Made by a program: the position numbers and the translations under genes. The notes beneath the pieces were generated by a model, which saw only the letters and a program-made list of their open reading frames with translations, did not search any database and was not told the origin of the DNA. Positions 15,970 through 22,864 of a stretch of DNA of 24,646 nucleotides are shown in pieces; the first letter of the stretch is position 1, and each line of letters opens with the position of its first letter. This DNA is from JAITWN01 sp964384095 (GTDB lineage: Bacteria; Pseudomonadota; Gammaproteobacteria; SZUA-140), in contig CAYLKC010000021.1 in NCBI GenBank assembly GCA_964384095.1, forward strand, positions 1 to 24,646, read 5' to 3'.

Positions 15970-16776
15970 TCAGCCCGGTGGCCGGCAATCGGGGCGCAGA
16001 CCCGCGGCACGGGCGTCCCGATAGAGTCCGGCGAAGCGGTCGACGCCCGCCTGCAGGTCGCGGATGCGGGTGTCATGCGCGGGATGCGTCGACAGGAATT
16101 CCGGTCCGCCGCCGCCGGCCCTGGCCATGTTGCGCCACAACGCGACAGCCTCGGCGGGGTCGAAGCCGGCGCGCGCCATCAGTTCCTGGCCGATCTCGTC
16201 GGCCTCACTTTCATGGCTGCGACTGAATGGCAGCAGCACACCGACCTGGGCGCCGATCCCGAGCGCGGCCATCGCGGTCTCCCGGTGCGCGCGATTGCCG
16301 GCGACCATCCACGCCTCCACCAGCGCCAGCGTCTGGCCGACCGCGAAGTTTTGCGATACCCGCTCGTTGCCGTGACGCGCGAGCACATGGCCGACCTCAT
16401 GTCCGATGACCGCCGCGAGCTGTCCCGGCGTCCCGGCGACCGTCAGCAAGCCGCGATAGACGCCGATCTTGCCGCCCGGCAACGCAAAGGCATTGACCTG
16501 GCCGTCATCGAAGACGACGACCTCCCAGTCCGTGCTCCAGCGCTGGACCTCGGGCACCGCGATGATCGCGCGGGCGACGCACTGGACATAGGCGTCGAGC
16601 ACCGTTTCCGCCACCGCAGGCGTCTCCTCGCGCAACTGGGTGAAGGCCTGCGTGCCCATCGAGGCCATCTGCGACTCCGGGATCAGCGTCAGTTGCTTGC
16701 GCCCGGTCGGCGAGGTCGCGCAGGCGCTCACCAGCACGAGCAGTCCGATCAGCGCGAAGCGGGACGCGTGTTTCAC
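15970..16776 (-). CDS. M48 family metalloprotease lipoprotein
   Basis: A 268-residue lipoprotein (lipobox LVSAC, C19) of the M48 peptidase family, similar in layout to periplasmic LoiP/YcaL-type proteases used in envelope protein quality control. Zinc ligands are clear: HEVGH at 126-130 and E191 in the SHESEADEIGQ motif. The substrate-groove strand NAFALPGGKIGVYRGL precedes the HExxH helix and STHPAHDTRI follows, both typical of the family. The start codon is GTG at 16776, overlapping the stop of the upstream cytochrome gene in a GTGA quadruplet (16773-16776), so it is translationally coupled to it. The lipobox at position 19 supports this start. Confidence 0.93.
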   Translation of the reverse strand: MKHASRFALIGLLVLVSACATSPTGRKQLTLIPESQMASMGTQAFTQLREETPAVAETVLDAYVQCVARAIIAVPEVQRWSTDWEVVVFDDGQVNAFALPGGKIGVYRGLLTVAGTPGQLAAVIGHEVGHVLARHGNERVSQNFAVGQTLALVEAWMVAGNRAHRETAMAALGIGAQVGVLLPFSRSHESEADEIGQELMARAGFDPAEAVALWRNMARAGGGGPEFLSTHPAHDTRIRDLQAGVDRFAGLYRDARAAGLRPDCRPPG

Positions 16777-17168
16777 GAAGACGGGCGCAGCGCGAGGATA
16801 TGGTCGACGAGCTTCTCGATATGCGCGTCGGACACGCGGCCCTTCAGCGGCGGCATGCCTTCATCGGCCTTCCAGTTGATGTACTGACCCTGGCTGCCAT
16901 TGCGCACGCTCTCGATCAGGATCTCGCGGGCGGCCTCGGGCGGCGCGTCCTGGTAGCGCTTCGCAATCTCGTTCCACGACGGACCGAATTTCGACGAGGT
17001 CGCGGTATGGCATTCGAGACAGCCGTTCATGCGCGCCAGTGAGAACAGCTCCTGTTCGACGACCGCGCCACGCTTGGCCGAGGTCCCGCCGAAGTCCTCG
17101 CGGCTGCAAGCGGCCAGCGCGACCAGCGCGCCGGCGCAGAGCAGGAAGATCAGGGTCCGCAGGTTCAT
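16773..17168 (-). CDS. Monohaem cytochrome c lipoprotein
   Basis: A 131-residue envelope c-type cytochrome. A lipobox ALAAC (C21) is followed by a class I cytochrome c domain with one haem site, CLECH (C50, C53, H54), and a probable axial methionine M105 in EGMPPLKG. The WNEIAKRYQ and HIEKLVDHILAL helices are typical of small c551/c552-like cytochromes. It would shuttle electrons at the periplasmic face of a membrane. The start at 17168 was chosen for its signal peptide; the longer frame upstream has no support. It starts 5 nt after the MarC stop and its stop overlaps the M48 start, so the three genes are probably cotranscribed. Confidence 0.92.
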   Translation of the reverse strand: MNLRTLIFLLCAGALVALAACSREDFGGTSAKRGAVVEQELFSLARMNGCLECHTATSSKFGPSWNEIAKRYQDAPPEAAREILIESVRNGSQGQYINWKADEGMPPLKGRVSDAHIEKLVDHILALRPSS

Positions 17169-17173
17169 GACGA

Positions 17174-17878
17174 TTATTCTACTGCATCCCCTGCCCCGGA
17201 TGACAATGCCCCGGCGGCGGCGTCCAGCAGGTCGTACCTGATCATATAGGCGGTCACCGCCTCGCTGACGCCGTTGATGACGAACTGCACCGCGAGCACG
17301 GCGAGGATCAGCCCGAAGATCCGCGTCAGGATCTCCTTGCCGGACTCGCCGAGCAGCCGGACAATATAGCGCGAATAAATCATCGCGAAGTAGCACGCGG
17401 CCATCGTCACGAGCACCGCGAAATAGACCAGCGCCGTGTGCGCGCCCGACGGCGCCTCGCTGGTCAGGATCATCACCGTCGCGATCGAGCCCGGCCCGCT
17501 GATGAACGGGATCGCCAGCGGGATCACCGAGATGTCATCGGTGATCCGCGCCTGGTCGGCCTGCGCCGCCTCAGCCTGCTTCAATTCGGTTTCAGGCTTC
17601 CTGCGAATCATGCCCATCGCAATGCCGAACAGGATCAGGCCGCCGGCGATGCGAAACGCCGCGAGCGTGATGCCGAACAGCTGGAACAGGATGCCGCCGA
17701 TCGACGCGAACACGAAGAACACCCCGGTTGCGATCTTGACCGAACGCAATGCGATGGCCCGCCGCTGCTCCTCCGGGGCGTGCGGCAAGAGCGACATGAA
17801 CACGAAGGCCGTCGTCAGCGGATTGACGATGACGAAGACCGCGAGGAAGGTGATGACGAGATATTCGAGCAGTAGCAT
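17174..17878 (-). CDS. MarC family integral membrane protein
   Basis: A 234-residue inner-membrane protein with six predicted transmembrane helices and MarC-family motifs: FVIVNPLTTAFVF near residue 20, FGITLAAFRIAGGLILF at about 68-84 and IPLAIPFISGPGSIATVM at about 119-136. Despite the name, MarC proteins have no proven role in multiple antibiotic resistance and their substrate is unknown. The start at 17878 lies 30 nt after the stop of the TlpA-like gene and the stop lies 5 nt before the cytochrome start, so it links the upstream redox genes to the cytochrome/M48 pair in one long run of minus-strand genes. Confidence 0.93.
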   Translation of the reverse strand: MLLLEYLVITFLAVFVIVNPLTTAFVFMSLLPHAPEEQRRAIALRSVKIATGVFFVFASIGGILFQLFGITLAAFRIAGGLILFGIAMGMIRRKPETELKQAEAAQADQARITDDISVIPLAIPFISGPGSIATVMILTSEAPSGAHTALVYFAVLVTMAACYFAMIYSRYIVRLLGESGKEILTRIFGLILAVLAVQFVINGVSEAVTAYMIRYDLLDAAAGALSSGAGDAVE

Positions 17879-17908
17879 GACCCCGGATTGTAGCAGGTCA
17901 GATCGACT

Positions 17909-18436
17909 TCATAATCCCAGCAGATGCTCGATAAGCCTGATCGCTTCCGGGCTGTCCCATTCCCGACTGCCTATCATGCGGCCGATGACCCTGCCCTCCC
18001 TGTCGATCAGGAAACTGGCAGGCAGGCCGCTGACGTTATAGCGCTCGGCCACCTCGCTGTCCGGATCCAGCAGTATCGGATAACCCAGTTTCAGGCGCCG
18101 GACAAAACCGGCGATCCGCTTCTCGCCTCCCGCGTCGACCGAGACTGCGACGACCGCGAATCCCCGGTCGCGGTACTGCTGCCACACGCGTTCCATGCCC
18201 GGCATCTCGCTGCGACACGGGGCACACCAGGTCGCCCAGAAATTGAGCAGCACGACCTTGCCGGCGAGGGAATCGAGCGAAACCCGCGCCCCCGACAACT
18301 CGATCAGCTCGAACGAGGGCGCTTCCGCCGGGGCGTCCGGCCGGACCACCCCCATCCCGGCATAGGGGTCGGCCCACGCGTCGGCGCCGAACAGCGCGGC
18401 AAGCAGAAAAAGCGGCGCGATTGCTCGCCTCACCAT
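17909..18436 (-). CDS. TlpA-like periplasmic thioredoxin-fold protein
   Basis: A 175-residue exported thiol-disulfide oxidoreductase. It has a signal peptide (MVRRAIAPLFLLAALFGADA, then WADP), followed by a TlpA/ResA-type domain: FELIELSGARVSLDSLAGK, active site FWATWCAPC (C71, C74), and SGLPASFLIDREG carrying the cis-proline. Members of this family reduce apocytochrome haem motifs or copper-site cysteines in the periplasm; the partner here is unknown. The start at 18436 was chosen because the signal peptide begins there. It is one nucleotide beyond the stop of the upstream cytochrome gene, so it is translationally coupled. A longer upstream frame lies within that cytochrome gene. Confidence 0.93.
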   Translation of the reverse strand: MVRRAIAPLFLLAALFGADAWADPYAGMGVVRPDAPAEAPSFELIELSGARVSLDSLAGKVVLLNFWATWCAPCRSEMPGMERVWQQYRDRGFAVVAVSVDAGGEKRIAGFVRRLKLGYPILLDPDSEVAERYNVSGLPASFLIDREGRVIGRMIGSREWDSPEAIRLIEHLLGL

Positions 18437-18437
18437 G

Positions 18438-18692
18438 TCAGCGCCCCGCCTCGCCGGCAAGATAATCCAGCACCAGGCCGAACTCATCGTCACTCAGTGG
18501 CGGCAGGCCGCTTTTCTGCATCCGTTTCTGCATCGTCATCAGCACCAGACGCCACTGCTTCGGCTTCAGCGAGGCGGGATCCGGCAACTGATGGCACGCG
18601 GCGCAGCGGGCCTCGAAGATCTGCCTGCCCCGTTCGTCGGCGTTCACCGCGCCGGCCATCGACAGCAGGATCAGGAGCAATGCGATCCTCAT
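18438..18692 (-). CDS. Small periplasmic cytochrome c (84 aa)
   Basis: A very short monohaem cytochrome: signal peptide (MRIALLLILLSMAGAVNA), then RGRQIFEARCAACHQLPDP with the haem motif CAACH (C30, C33, H34), and a Met-containing helix LMTMQKRMQKSGLPPLS offering M52, M54 or M58 as the sixth ligand. The C-terminal helix DDEFGLVLDYLAG closes the fold. The mature domain is about 66 residues, near the lower limit for class I cytochromes. Its ATG overlaps the stop of the upstream thioredoxin-like gene in an ATGA quadruplet (18689-18692), and the TlpA gene follows after one nucleotide. Likely a small electron carrier for the thioredoxin-fold or Met-rich partners in this operon (inference). Confidence 0.9.
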   Translation of the reverse strand: MRIALLLILLSMAGAVNADERGRQIFEARCAACHQLPDPASLKPKQWRLVLMTMQKRMQKSGLPPLSDDEFGLVLDYLAGEAGR

Positions 18693-19222
18693 GGCAGGGA
18701 CTCGAGTACCCGGCCGAGCCTGCTGCCGTCGCTGTAATCCTGATTCATCTGCACGACGCCGAAGCGGTCAATGACGACGGTGGTTCCCATGGTGCCGTCA
18801 TAGAGGTTCAGCGCGGTCTGGTTCACATCGGCCAGCACCGTCATGTTCCCGTAGCCGCTGCTGCGTTGGGCGGTGCGCGAGTTTGCGACGGTGGCGTTGA
18901 CATAGTCGACGACCAGGAACTGCACGTCCGGATAATCGGCCAGATAGTTGGCGCGCATGTGGCTCATGTGACTGTCGCATACCGGGCACCACATCGTGAA
19001 GTAGAGGACGACGCCCTCATGCGTCGCGTGTTCGGCGGACAGTGTGTGGAAGGTGTTCAGCGTCGACTCGAGGGTGAAGTCCGGGGCGATCTGTCCGACC
19101 TGCGATCCGACGATGCCGGTTTCGATCGCCGGCCGCCGGTCGTTACCCGACGGGGACAGGTCGTCCTGGCACCCTGCCAGACCCAGCAGGACGATGGCCG
19201 TCAGCAACCTAGCGAAGGACAT
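18689..19222 (-). CDS. Thioredoxin-fold lipoprotein with CPVC site
   Basis: A 177-residue lipoprotein (lipobox LAGC, C18) of the TlpA/redoxin superfamily. The pattern GQIAPDFTLESTLNTFHTLS leads to VVLYFTMWCPVC with C79 and C82 as redox or metal-binding pair, followed by DSHMSHMR, which adds nearby Met and His residues. Where family members carry a cis-proline before the FLID strand, this protein reads GTMGTTVVIDRFG, so the cis-proline is replaced (probably by Thr). That could change redox activity or allow metal coordination. The start at 19222 lies inside the last 14 nt of the beta-barrel gene. Two thioredoxin-fold proteins in one five-gene operon suggests a relay rather than redundancy. Confidence 0.88.
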   Translation of the reverse strand: MSFARLLTAIVLLGLAGCQDDLSPSGNDRRPAIETGIVGSQVGQIAPDFTLESTLNTFHTLSAEHATHEGVVLYFTMWCPVCDSHMSHMRANYLADYPDVQFLVVDYVNATVANSRTAQRSSGYGNMTVLADVNQTALNLYDGTMGTTVVIDRFGVVQMNQDYSDGSRLGRVLESLP

Positions 19223-20195
19223 GACTCACCCCCAGCGTGATGACATTGGTAACCGGAAAGTTCTCGCCGAAGCCGTCGCGCTTGAGGGACCGGCCGACCG
19301 TCAGCTTGTAGACCCAGTCCCGATCCATCGTCGCATAGGCGAGCGTGACGGCGAGGGACCTTTTCTTCATACCGGAAGTGGCGTCGGTCACGCCATCGAT
19401 CTCGCCCTCGCCCTCCTCCAGATGGGTCCAGGCCAGGGTGGTGGTGACGGTATCCATGTTGTCCAGAAACCAGGTATAGCCGCCGGTAACCGTCGCCATC
19501 CTGCGGTCGCCGAGCCTCTTGTCATATGGCTCCACGTATCTGCCGTACTCGCGGTTGACCGGCCGTTCCAGGTGCGTGCCATAGGAGAGCGCCAGCGTGG
19601 CGTTCCACGGATAGATGGTCTTGTCCAGCAGCAGGTTGGCGTCCAGGCGATAGAAGCCGCGTCCGGTGATGTCGAAGCTGTTAGCCACGTCGTCGAACGG
19701 TGAAACCCCGGTGGGCAGCAGCAGGGAGGTGCCGAAGTAGGCCGCGGGCACCAGGTCCGCGGCGCGCTTCACCTTCCAGACGCACTTGATCGCATCGAAG
19801 GCCTCGTACCAGAGATTGACGGTCGTATCCCCGAAGCCGCGGGTCCTGGACTCGATGCCGCTGTAACGACTGTCGTTCCAGACATAGGGGACGATCACGC
19901 TGGCCTGCCAGCGGTCGGCAAGGCGATGGGCGTAGCCGGCATTGAGCCGGTGCTGACTCAGGTCGGACCCGGGCGGATCCTCGACGTATTTTCCCTGTTT
20001 GTTCCAGAAGCCGTCGTACTCCTCCCGGTCGAAGGAAATATCCACCATCGCCGTCGAAAACTTCGGCAACACCAGGGCCGAGGCGGACCCGCCGCCACAG
20101 CAGGACGCGGCATGACCCGCACGGGGCACGAGGAGCGCGGCCCCGAAGACGAGCACCGCGATCACGAGCCATGCGTTGCCGATGAACAAGCGCAT
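19209..20195 (-). CDS. Predicted outer-membrane beta-barrel protein with N-terminal CCGGG
   Basis: A 328-residue exported protein. A signal peptide (residues 1 to about 29, ending RAGHA) leaves a mature N-terminus starting near ASCCGGGSAS, with adjacent cysteines C32-C33. The rest is a run of alternating amphipathic strands rich in Tyr, Trp, Gly and Asp (RLNAGYAHRLADRWQASVIV, GFGDTTVNLWYEAF, ATLALSYGTHLERPV, ATVTGGYTWFLD, VTTTLAWTHLEEGEG, VITLGVSHVL), as in transporter-like outer-membrane barrels. The last residue is Arg rather than the usual Phe/Trp. The start at 20195 was chosen because the signal peptide begins there; it lies one nucleotide after the stop of the Met-rich lipoprotein gene and has no Shine-Dalgarno, indicating coupling. 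I cannot name the family. Confidence 0.75.
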   Translation of the reverse strand: MRLFIGNAWLVIAVLVFGAALLVPRAGHAASCCGGGSASALVLPKFSTAMVDISFDREEYDGFWNKQGKYVEDPPGSDLSQHRLNAGYAHRLADRWQASVIVPYVWNDSRYSGIESRTRGFGDTTVNLWYEAFDAIKCVWKVKRAADLVPAAYFGTSLLLPTGVSPFDDVANSFDITGRGFYRLDANLLLDKTIYPWNATLALSYGTHLERPVNREYGRYVEPYDKRLGDRRMATVTGGYTWFLDNMDTVTTTLAWTHLEEGEGEIDGVTDATSGMKKRSLAVTLAYATMDRDWVYKLTVGRSLKRDGFGENFPVTNVITLGVSHVLR

Positions 20196-20196
20196 G

Positions 20197-21813
20197 CTAG
20201 GGGGTAAAGACGATGGTGGCGTGGTCATTGCTGCCATCGCCCGCGGGCGCGGCGCCATCGATGGTCTTCTGTTCCCCGTTGACGGTCACGCGAACATGAA
20301 GATTTCCTTCCTCACCGTCCGTCAGTCCCGCGACACCGGCTGCGGTCCAGCTGCCGTCGTTGGTGCCGCCGTCGGCGGCCACCCAGGCGACGCCGTCCGT
20401 CGAGACCTCGACACTCATCGTCGCGATGGTCAGCTCGGAGTCGCTTCCCTGATTCAGCGTCTTGCCGGCATGGAGGGCCGGGTACGACATCATGCCCTCG
20501 TTGGCAGCGACGAACAGGGTGATGGTGTGATCACCGGTGACGCCGCTGACGCCGTCCTTGAAGATGTAGTAGCTGCGGCGTTCGGGTCCAATCATGCCGG
20601 CGATCGTGTCGTCGTCCTGCCCCCTCAGCACCACCCTGCCGTTCCCGTTCATCGCCATCGTCACGGTCGGATAGAAGCCGGCCGTCTCGCCGGCGCCGGC
20701 CATCACCGTGAACTGCCAGTAACCCATCATGGTATTCATCATCTGCGATGGCATCAGATAGTAGATGACGCAGTCGTAGGTCCCGGCCGTGGCCGACTCC
20801 GCGCAATCCACATCCGGGGTGCTGTGTGACATCGCGGCCATGTGCATCATCGCCATCAGGCTCAGGGTCAGGCCGCCTTGCGGCTGGGTGCCGGTCGCGG
20901 CGTCGGTGACGCGAAGCTGAAACCGGGTCATCCCCTCCATGGCGGGCATCATGCCCTCCATGTACTCGAATCGATAGTTGTCGCTCAACGCGATCCTGGC
21001 GAACGGCAGGGTGCCCAACTGATCGTTTCTCAGGCCGGACCCGTCATTGCCGGTACGGAAGTTTTCGAGCGCCATCACGAAACGGTTGCGGATATCCACC
21101 GGCAGGGTAAGCGCCGTCCCCGATACCGGGATCGCGCCGCCGTCATCCGCGCCGTCGAGTACGCCATCCGACAGATCCCTGGCCAGGGCGAGCAGCAGCG
21201 GGAATTGCCCGGCGGGATCCAGACCGAGATCACTGGCCAGCTGGCTGAAGACTGCGGCGCGCAAACCGGCCAGTTTCTGTTCCACCGTCGCGCCGGCCTC
21301 GGGATCGGTCGCGTCGGTCGGCGCCAGGGACAAGTCCGGGGAATATGCGAATGATTCCTGGAAGGCCGCCACGGCCTCAGCCGGGGTCATGCCATGCTGG
21401 GTGATCAACCGTTCGACGATCGTGGAGCCGGGGGTCGCATGCAGCTGCGCGCCGGCCTCGAGGCTGTTGGCCGCGGCGTACGCGGTCAGGGTACCCGCAT
21501 CAGCGACCGACCCGGTCGCCTCGTTGATGAAACTGCCGCCTTCGCCTTCGAACACCAGGGCCTGCACAAGGTCGGCGCCGGGGATCGACAGGCTGAACTG
21601 CCCGCCGGCACTCGTCGTCACCGGACCTGCAACGACGTTACCGCCGGGGTCCCTGACCGTGACCGAGGCGTCGCTGACCGGGGCGGCGAAGATCGAACCG
21701 GTTATCGTGACGCTGTCCGGGCCGCTGCCGGAACTGTTGCACGCCGACAGCAGCATGGCTGCGCCAAACGCACCTGCCAGATTCAGCCAAACCGGCCTGC
21801 TCCCGTATCTCAT
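20197..21813 (-). CDS. Met-rich lipoprotein, possible copper-binding protein
   Basis: A 538-residue lipoprotein (lipobox LLSAC, C25, then Ser/Gly linker). Residues about 35-90 resemble a carboxypeptidase-regulatory or Ig-like beta domain (TITGSIFAAPVSDASVTV). A middle region of about 100-280 is mostly helical and unassigned. The central part holds methionine clusters: MEGMMPAMEGM at 285-295, MAMMHMAAMSHS at 320-331 and MPSQMMNTMMGYW at 354-366, plus two cysteines (C337, C348). The order beta strand, Met/His loop, then GTYDC..YYLM..MMGYWQFTV resembles FixH/YtkA-like copper-associated domains, which is an inference from pattern. The C-terminal part (about 430-538) is beta-rich. The start at 21813 is fixed by GGAGGAGGT 5 nt upstream. 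First gene of the redox operon. Confidence 0.7.
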   Translation of the reverse strand: MRYGSRPVWLNLAGAFGAAMLLSACNSSGSGPDSVTITGSIFAAPVSDASVTVRDPGGNVVAGPVTTSAGGQFSLSIPGADLVQALVFEGEGGSFINEATGSVADAGTLTAYAAANSLEAGAQLHATPGSTIVERLITQHGMTPAEAVAAFQESFAYSPDLSLAPTDATDPEAGATVEQKLAGLRAAVFSQLASDLGLDPAGQFPLLLALARDLSDGVLDGADDGGAIPVSGTALTLPVDIRNRFVMALENFRTGNDGSGLRNDQLGTLPFARIALSDNYRFEYMEGMMPAMEGMTRFQLRVTDAATGTQPQGGLTLSLMAMMHMAAMSHSTPDVDCAESATAGTYDCVIYYLMPSQMMNTMMGYWQFTVMAGAGETAGFYPTVTMAMNGNGRVVLRGQDDDTIAGMIGPERRSYYIFKDGVSGVTGDHTITLFVAANEGMMSYPALHAGKTLNQGSDSELTIATMSVEVSTDGVAWVAADGGTNDGSWTAAGVAGLTDGEEGNLHVRVTVNGEQKTIDGAAPAGDGSNDHATIVFTP

Positions 21814-21818
21814 TACTG

Positions 21819-21827
21819 ACCTCCTCC
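21819..21827 (-). promoter_or_regulatory. Strong ribosome binding site of the Met-rich lipoprotein gene
   Basis: Reads GGAGGAGGT on the minus strand, 5 nt before the ATG at 21813. It decides that start over the ATG at 21864 and suggests strong initiation for the first gene of the operon. The following genes are coupled and mostly lack such sites. Confidence 0.85.
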
Positions 21828-21870
21828 GTGCTGGATTGAAGGACGGCGCATCGCGCCGGTACACGCAGCA

Positions 21871-21916
21871 ATGATAGGGAGATAAAGATGTATTTGATAT
21901 GCGACATAATGTCGCA
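21871..21916 (-). promoter_or_regulatory. Inverted repeat and candidate promoter upstream of the redox operon
   Basis: TGCGACA-TAA-TGTCGCA (21900-21916) is a perfect 7-bp inverted repeat with a 3-nt centre. On the minus strand a TATCAT -10-like hexamer lies at 21871-21876. At 17 nt from it the -35 position (21894-21899) is a poor match, and the repeat directly abuts that position. This geometry would suit an activator. The repeat could also be the hairpin that ends the tRNA-Ser transcript, though no U-run follows. Confidence 0.45.
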
Positions 21917-21962
21917 GCTGCCCGGATCAGGTCGTGGATCCCGCGCCGGTATCAGGTGGTTG

Positions 21963-22054
<92 letters not shown>

Positions 22055-22071
22055 GGTGATGCTCAGGTATA

Positions 22072-22138
22072 CCCGCCGGGCGGCGGGTTGGGGAAACGGG
22101 CAAGACTACAGCAAGATATCTCCCGGGACAATCCCGGG
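22072..22138 (-). terminator. Two hairpins after the SH3-protein gene (weak terminator candidate)
   Basis: Just past the stop of the SH3-protein gene there is a 7-bp stem with a 3-nt loop (22122-22128 and 22132-22138, CCCGGGA/TCCCGGG), then a second 6-bp stem with a 4-nt loop (22072-22077 and 22082-22087, CCCGCC/GGCGGG). Neither is followed by a run of T on the minus strand. If they terminate, it is inefficiently or with Rho; the second could instead belong to the tRNA-Ser promoter region. Confidence 0.4.
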
Positions 22139-22143
22139 CCCGG

Positions 22144-22824
22144 TCAACTCACCTGGCGCCAGCGCTTCTCGCGGCGAACCGGCATCGAGCCTACGTAGAA
22201 ACCGATCGCGAGGCCGAGCACCGCGGCAAGGGCGCCGGTCATGATCAGCCCGGTCTGTGCCGACGCGGCGCGGGCTTCGGCGGCCTCTCGCTGTTGACGT
22301 TCGGCCTGCAGTACTGACTCGAGTTCGCGGGCGCGGCCGGCGAGTTCCAGCGCCGCCGCCCCGGTCGCGCGGATTTCGGCGAGTTCGGCCGTCAACGACT
22401 GGTTCTGTTGTTCCAGAAACTGGAGTCGGGTACCCAGTTCGTTGCGTTCGCCCTGCAGGCGAGCGAGTTCCGTTCGGGCGCGGTCACGCTCGGCCTGCAT
22501 CTGCTCGGCGGCGGACTGCGCCTCGGCCAGTCGGTCGCGCGCGATCGGCCGGTTGGTCAGAAACTGGTGCTGCACCCAGCCCTCCTCGCCCGATTCCATG
22601 CGCACGCGCGAAAAACCGCTCTCGTCGTCGCGCTCGAGCACGATCATCCAGGTCCCGCTCGGGATCACGCGAATCGTTTCGGCATCGCCCTGCGGCGCGA
22701 CGCGCAGGTTGATATGGATCACATCGTTGACATAGCGGACATTTGATTCCTGTGCCTGCACACACAGGCTCAAACTCATCGCGAGTGCGAGCAAGACGCC
22801 GTCGCGAATCCTGATCGCGATCAT
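22144..22824 (-). CDS. SH3-domain, coiled-coil membrane protein (TIGR04211 / YgiM-like)
   Basis: A 226-residue envelope protein with signal peptide (to about VQA, residue 24), a bacterial SH3 domain at about 28-90 (VRYVNDVIHINLRVAPQG ... GWVQHQFLTNRP), a long charged coiled coil (about 95-190, rich in Glu, Gln, Arg and Ala), one transmembrane helix (about 193-215, GLIMTGALAAVLGLAIGFYV) and a short basic tail RREKRWRQVS. This order is that of the TIGR04211 SH3 family and E. coli YgiM, a poorly characterised family thought to be envelope-associated. The start at 22824 is chosen because the signal peptide begins there; a frame from 22923 is longer but lacks sense. It lies 40 nt after the phosphoketolase stop, so cotranscription is possible. 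Confidence 0.88.
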   Translation of the reverse strand: MIAIRIRDGVLLALAMSLSLCVQAQESNVRYVNDVIHINLRVAPQGDAETIRVIPSGTWMIVLERDDESGFSRVRMESGEEGWVQHQFLTNRPIARDRLAEAQSAAEQMQAERDRARTELARLQGERNELGTRLQFLEQQNQSLTAELAEIRATGAAALELAGRARELESVLQAERQQREAAEARAASAQTGLIMTGALAAVLGLAIGFYVGSMPVRREKRWRQVS

Positions 22825-22864
22825 CGCTGGTTCCGGTCCCTGACGGTGTTCATGATTCCGGATA

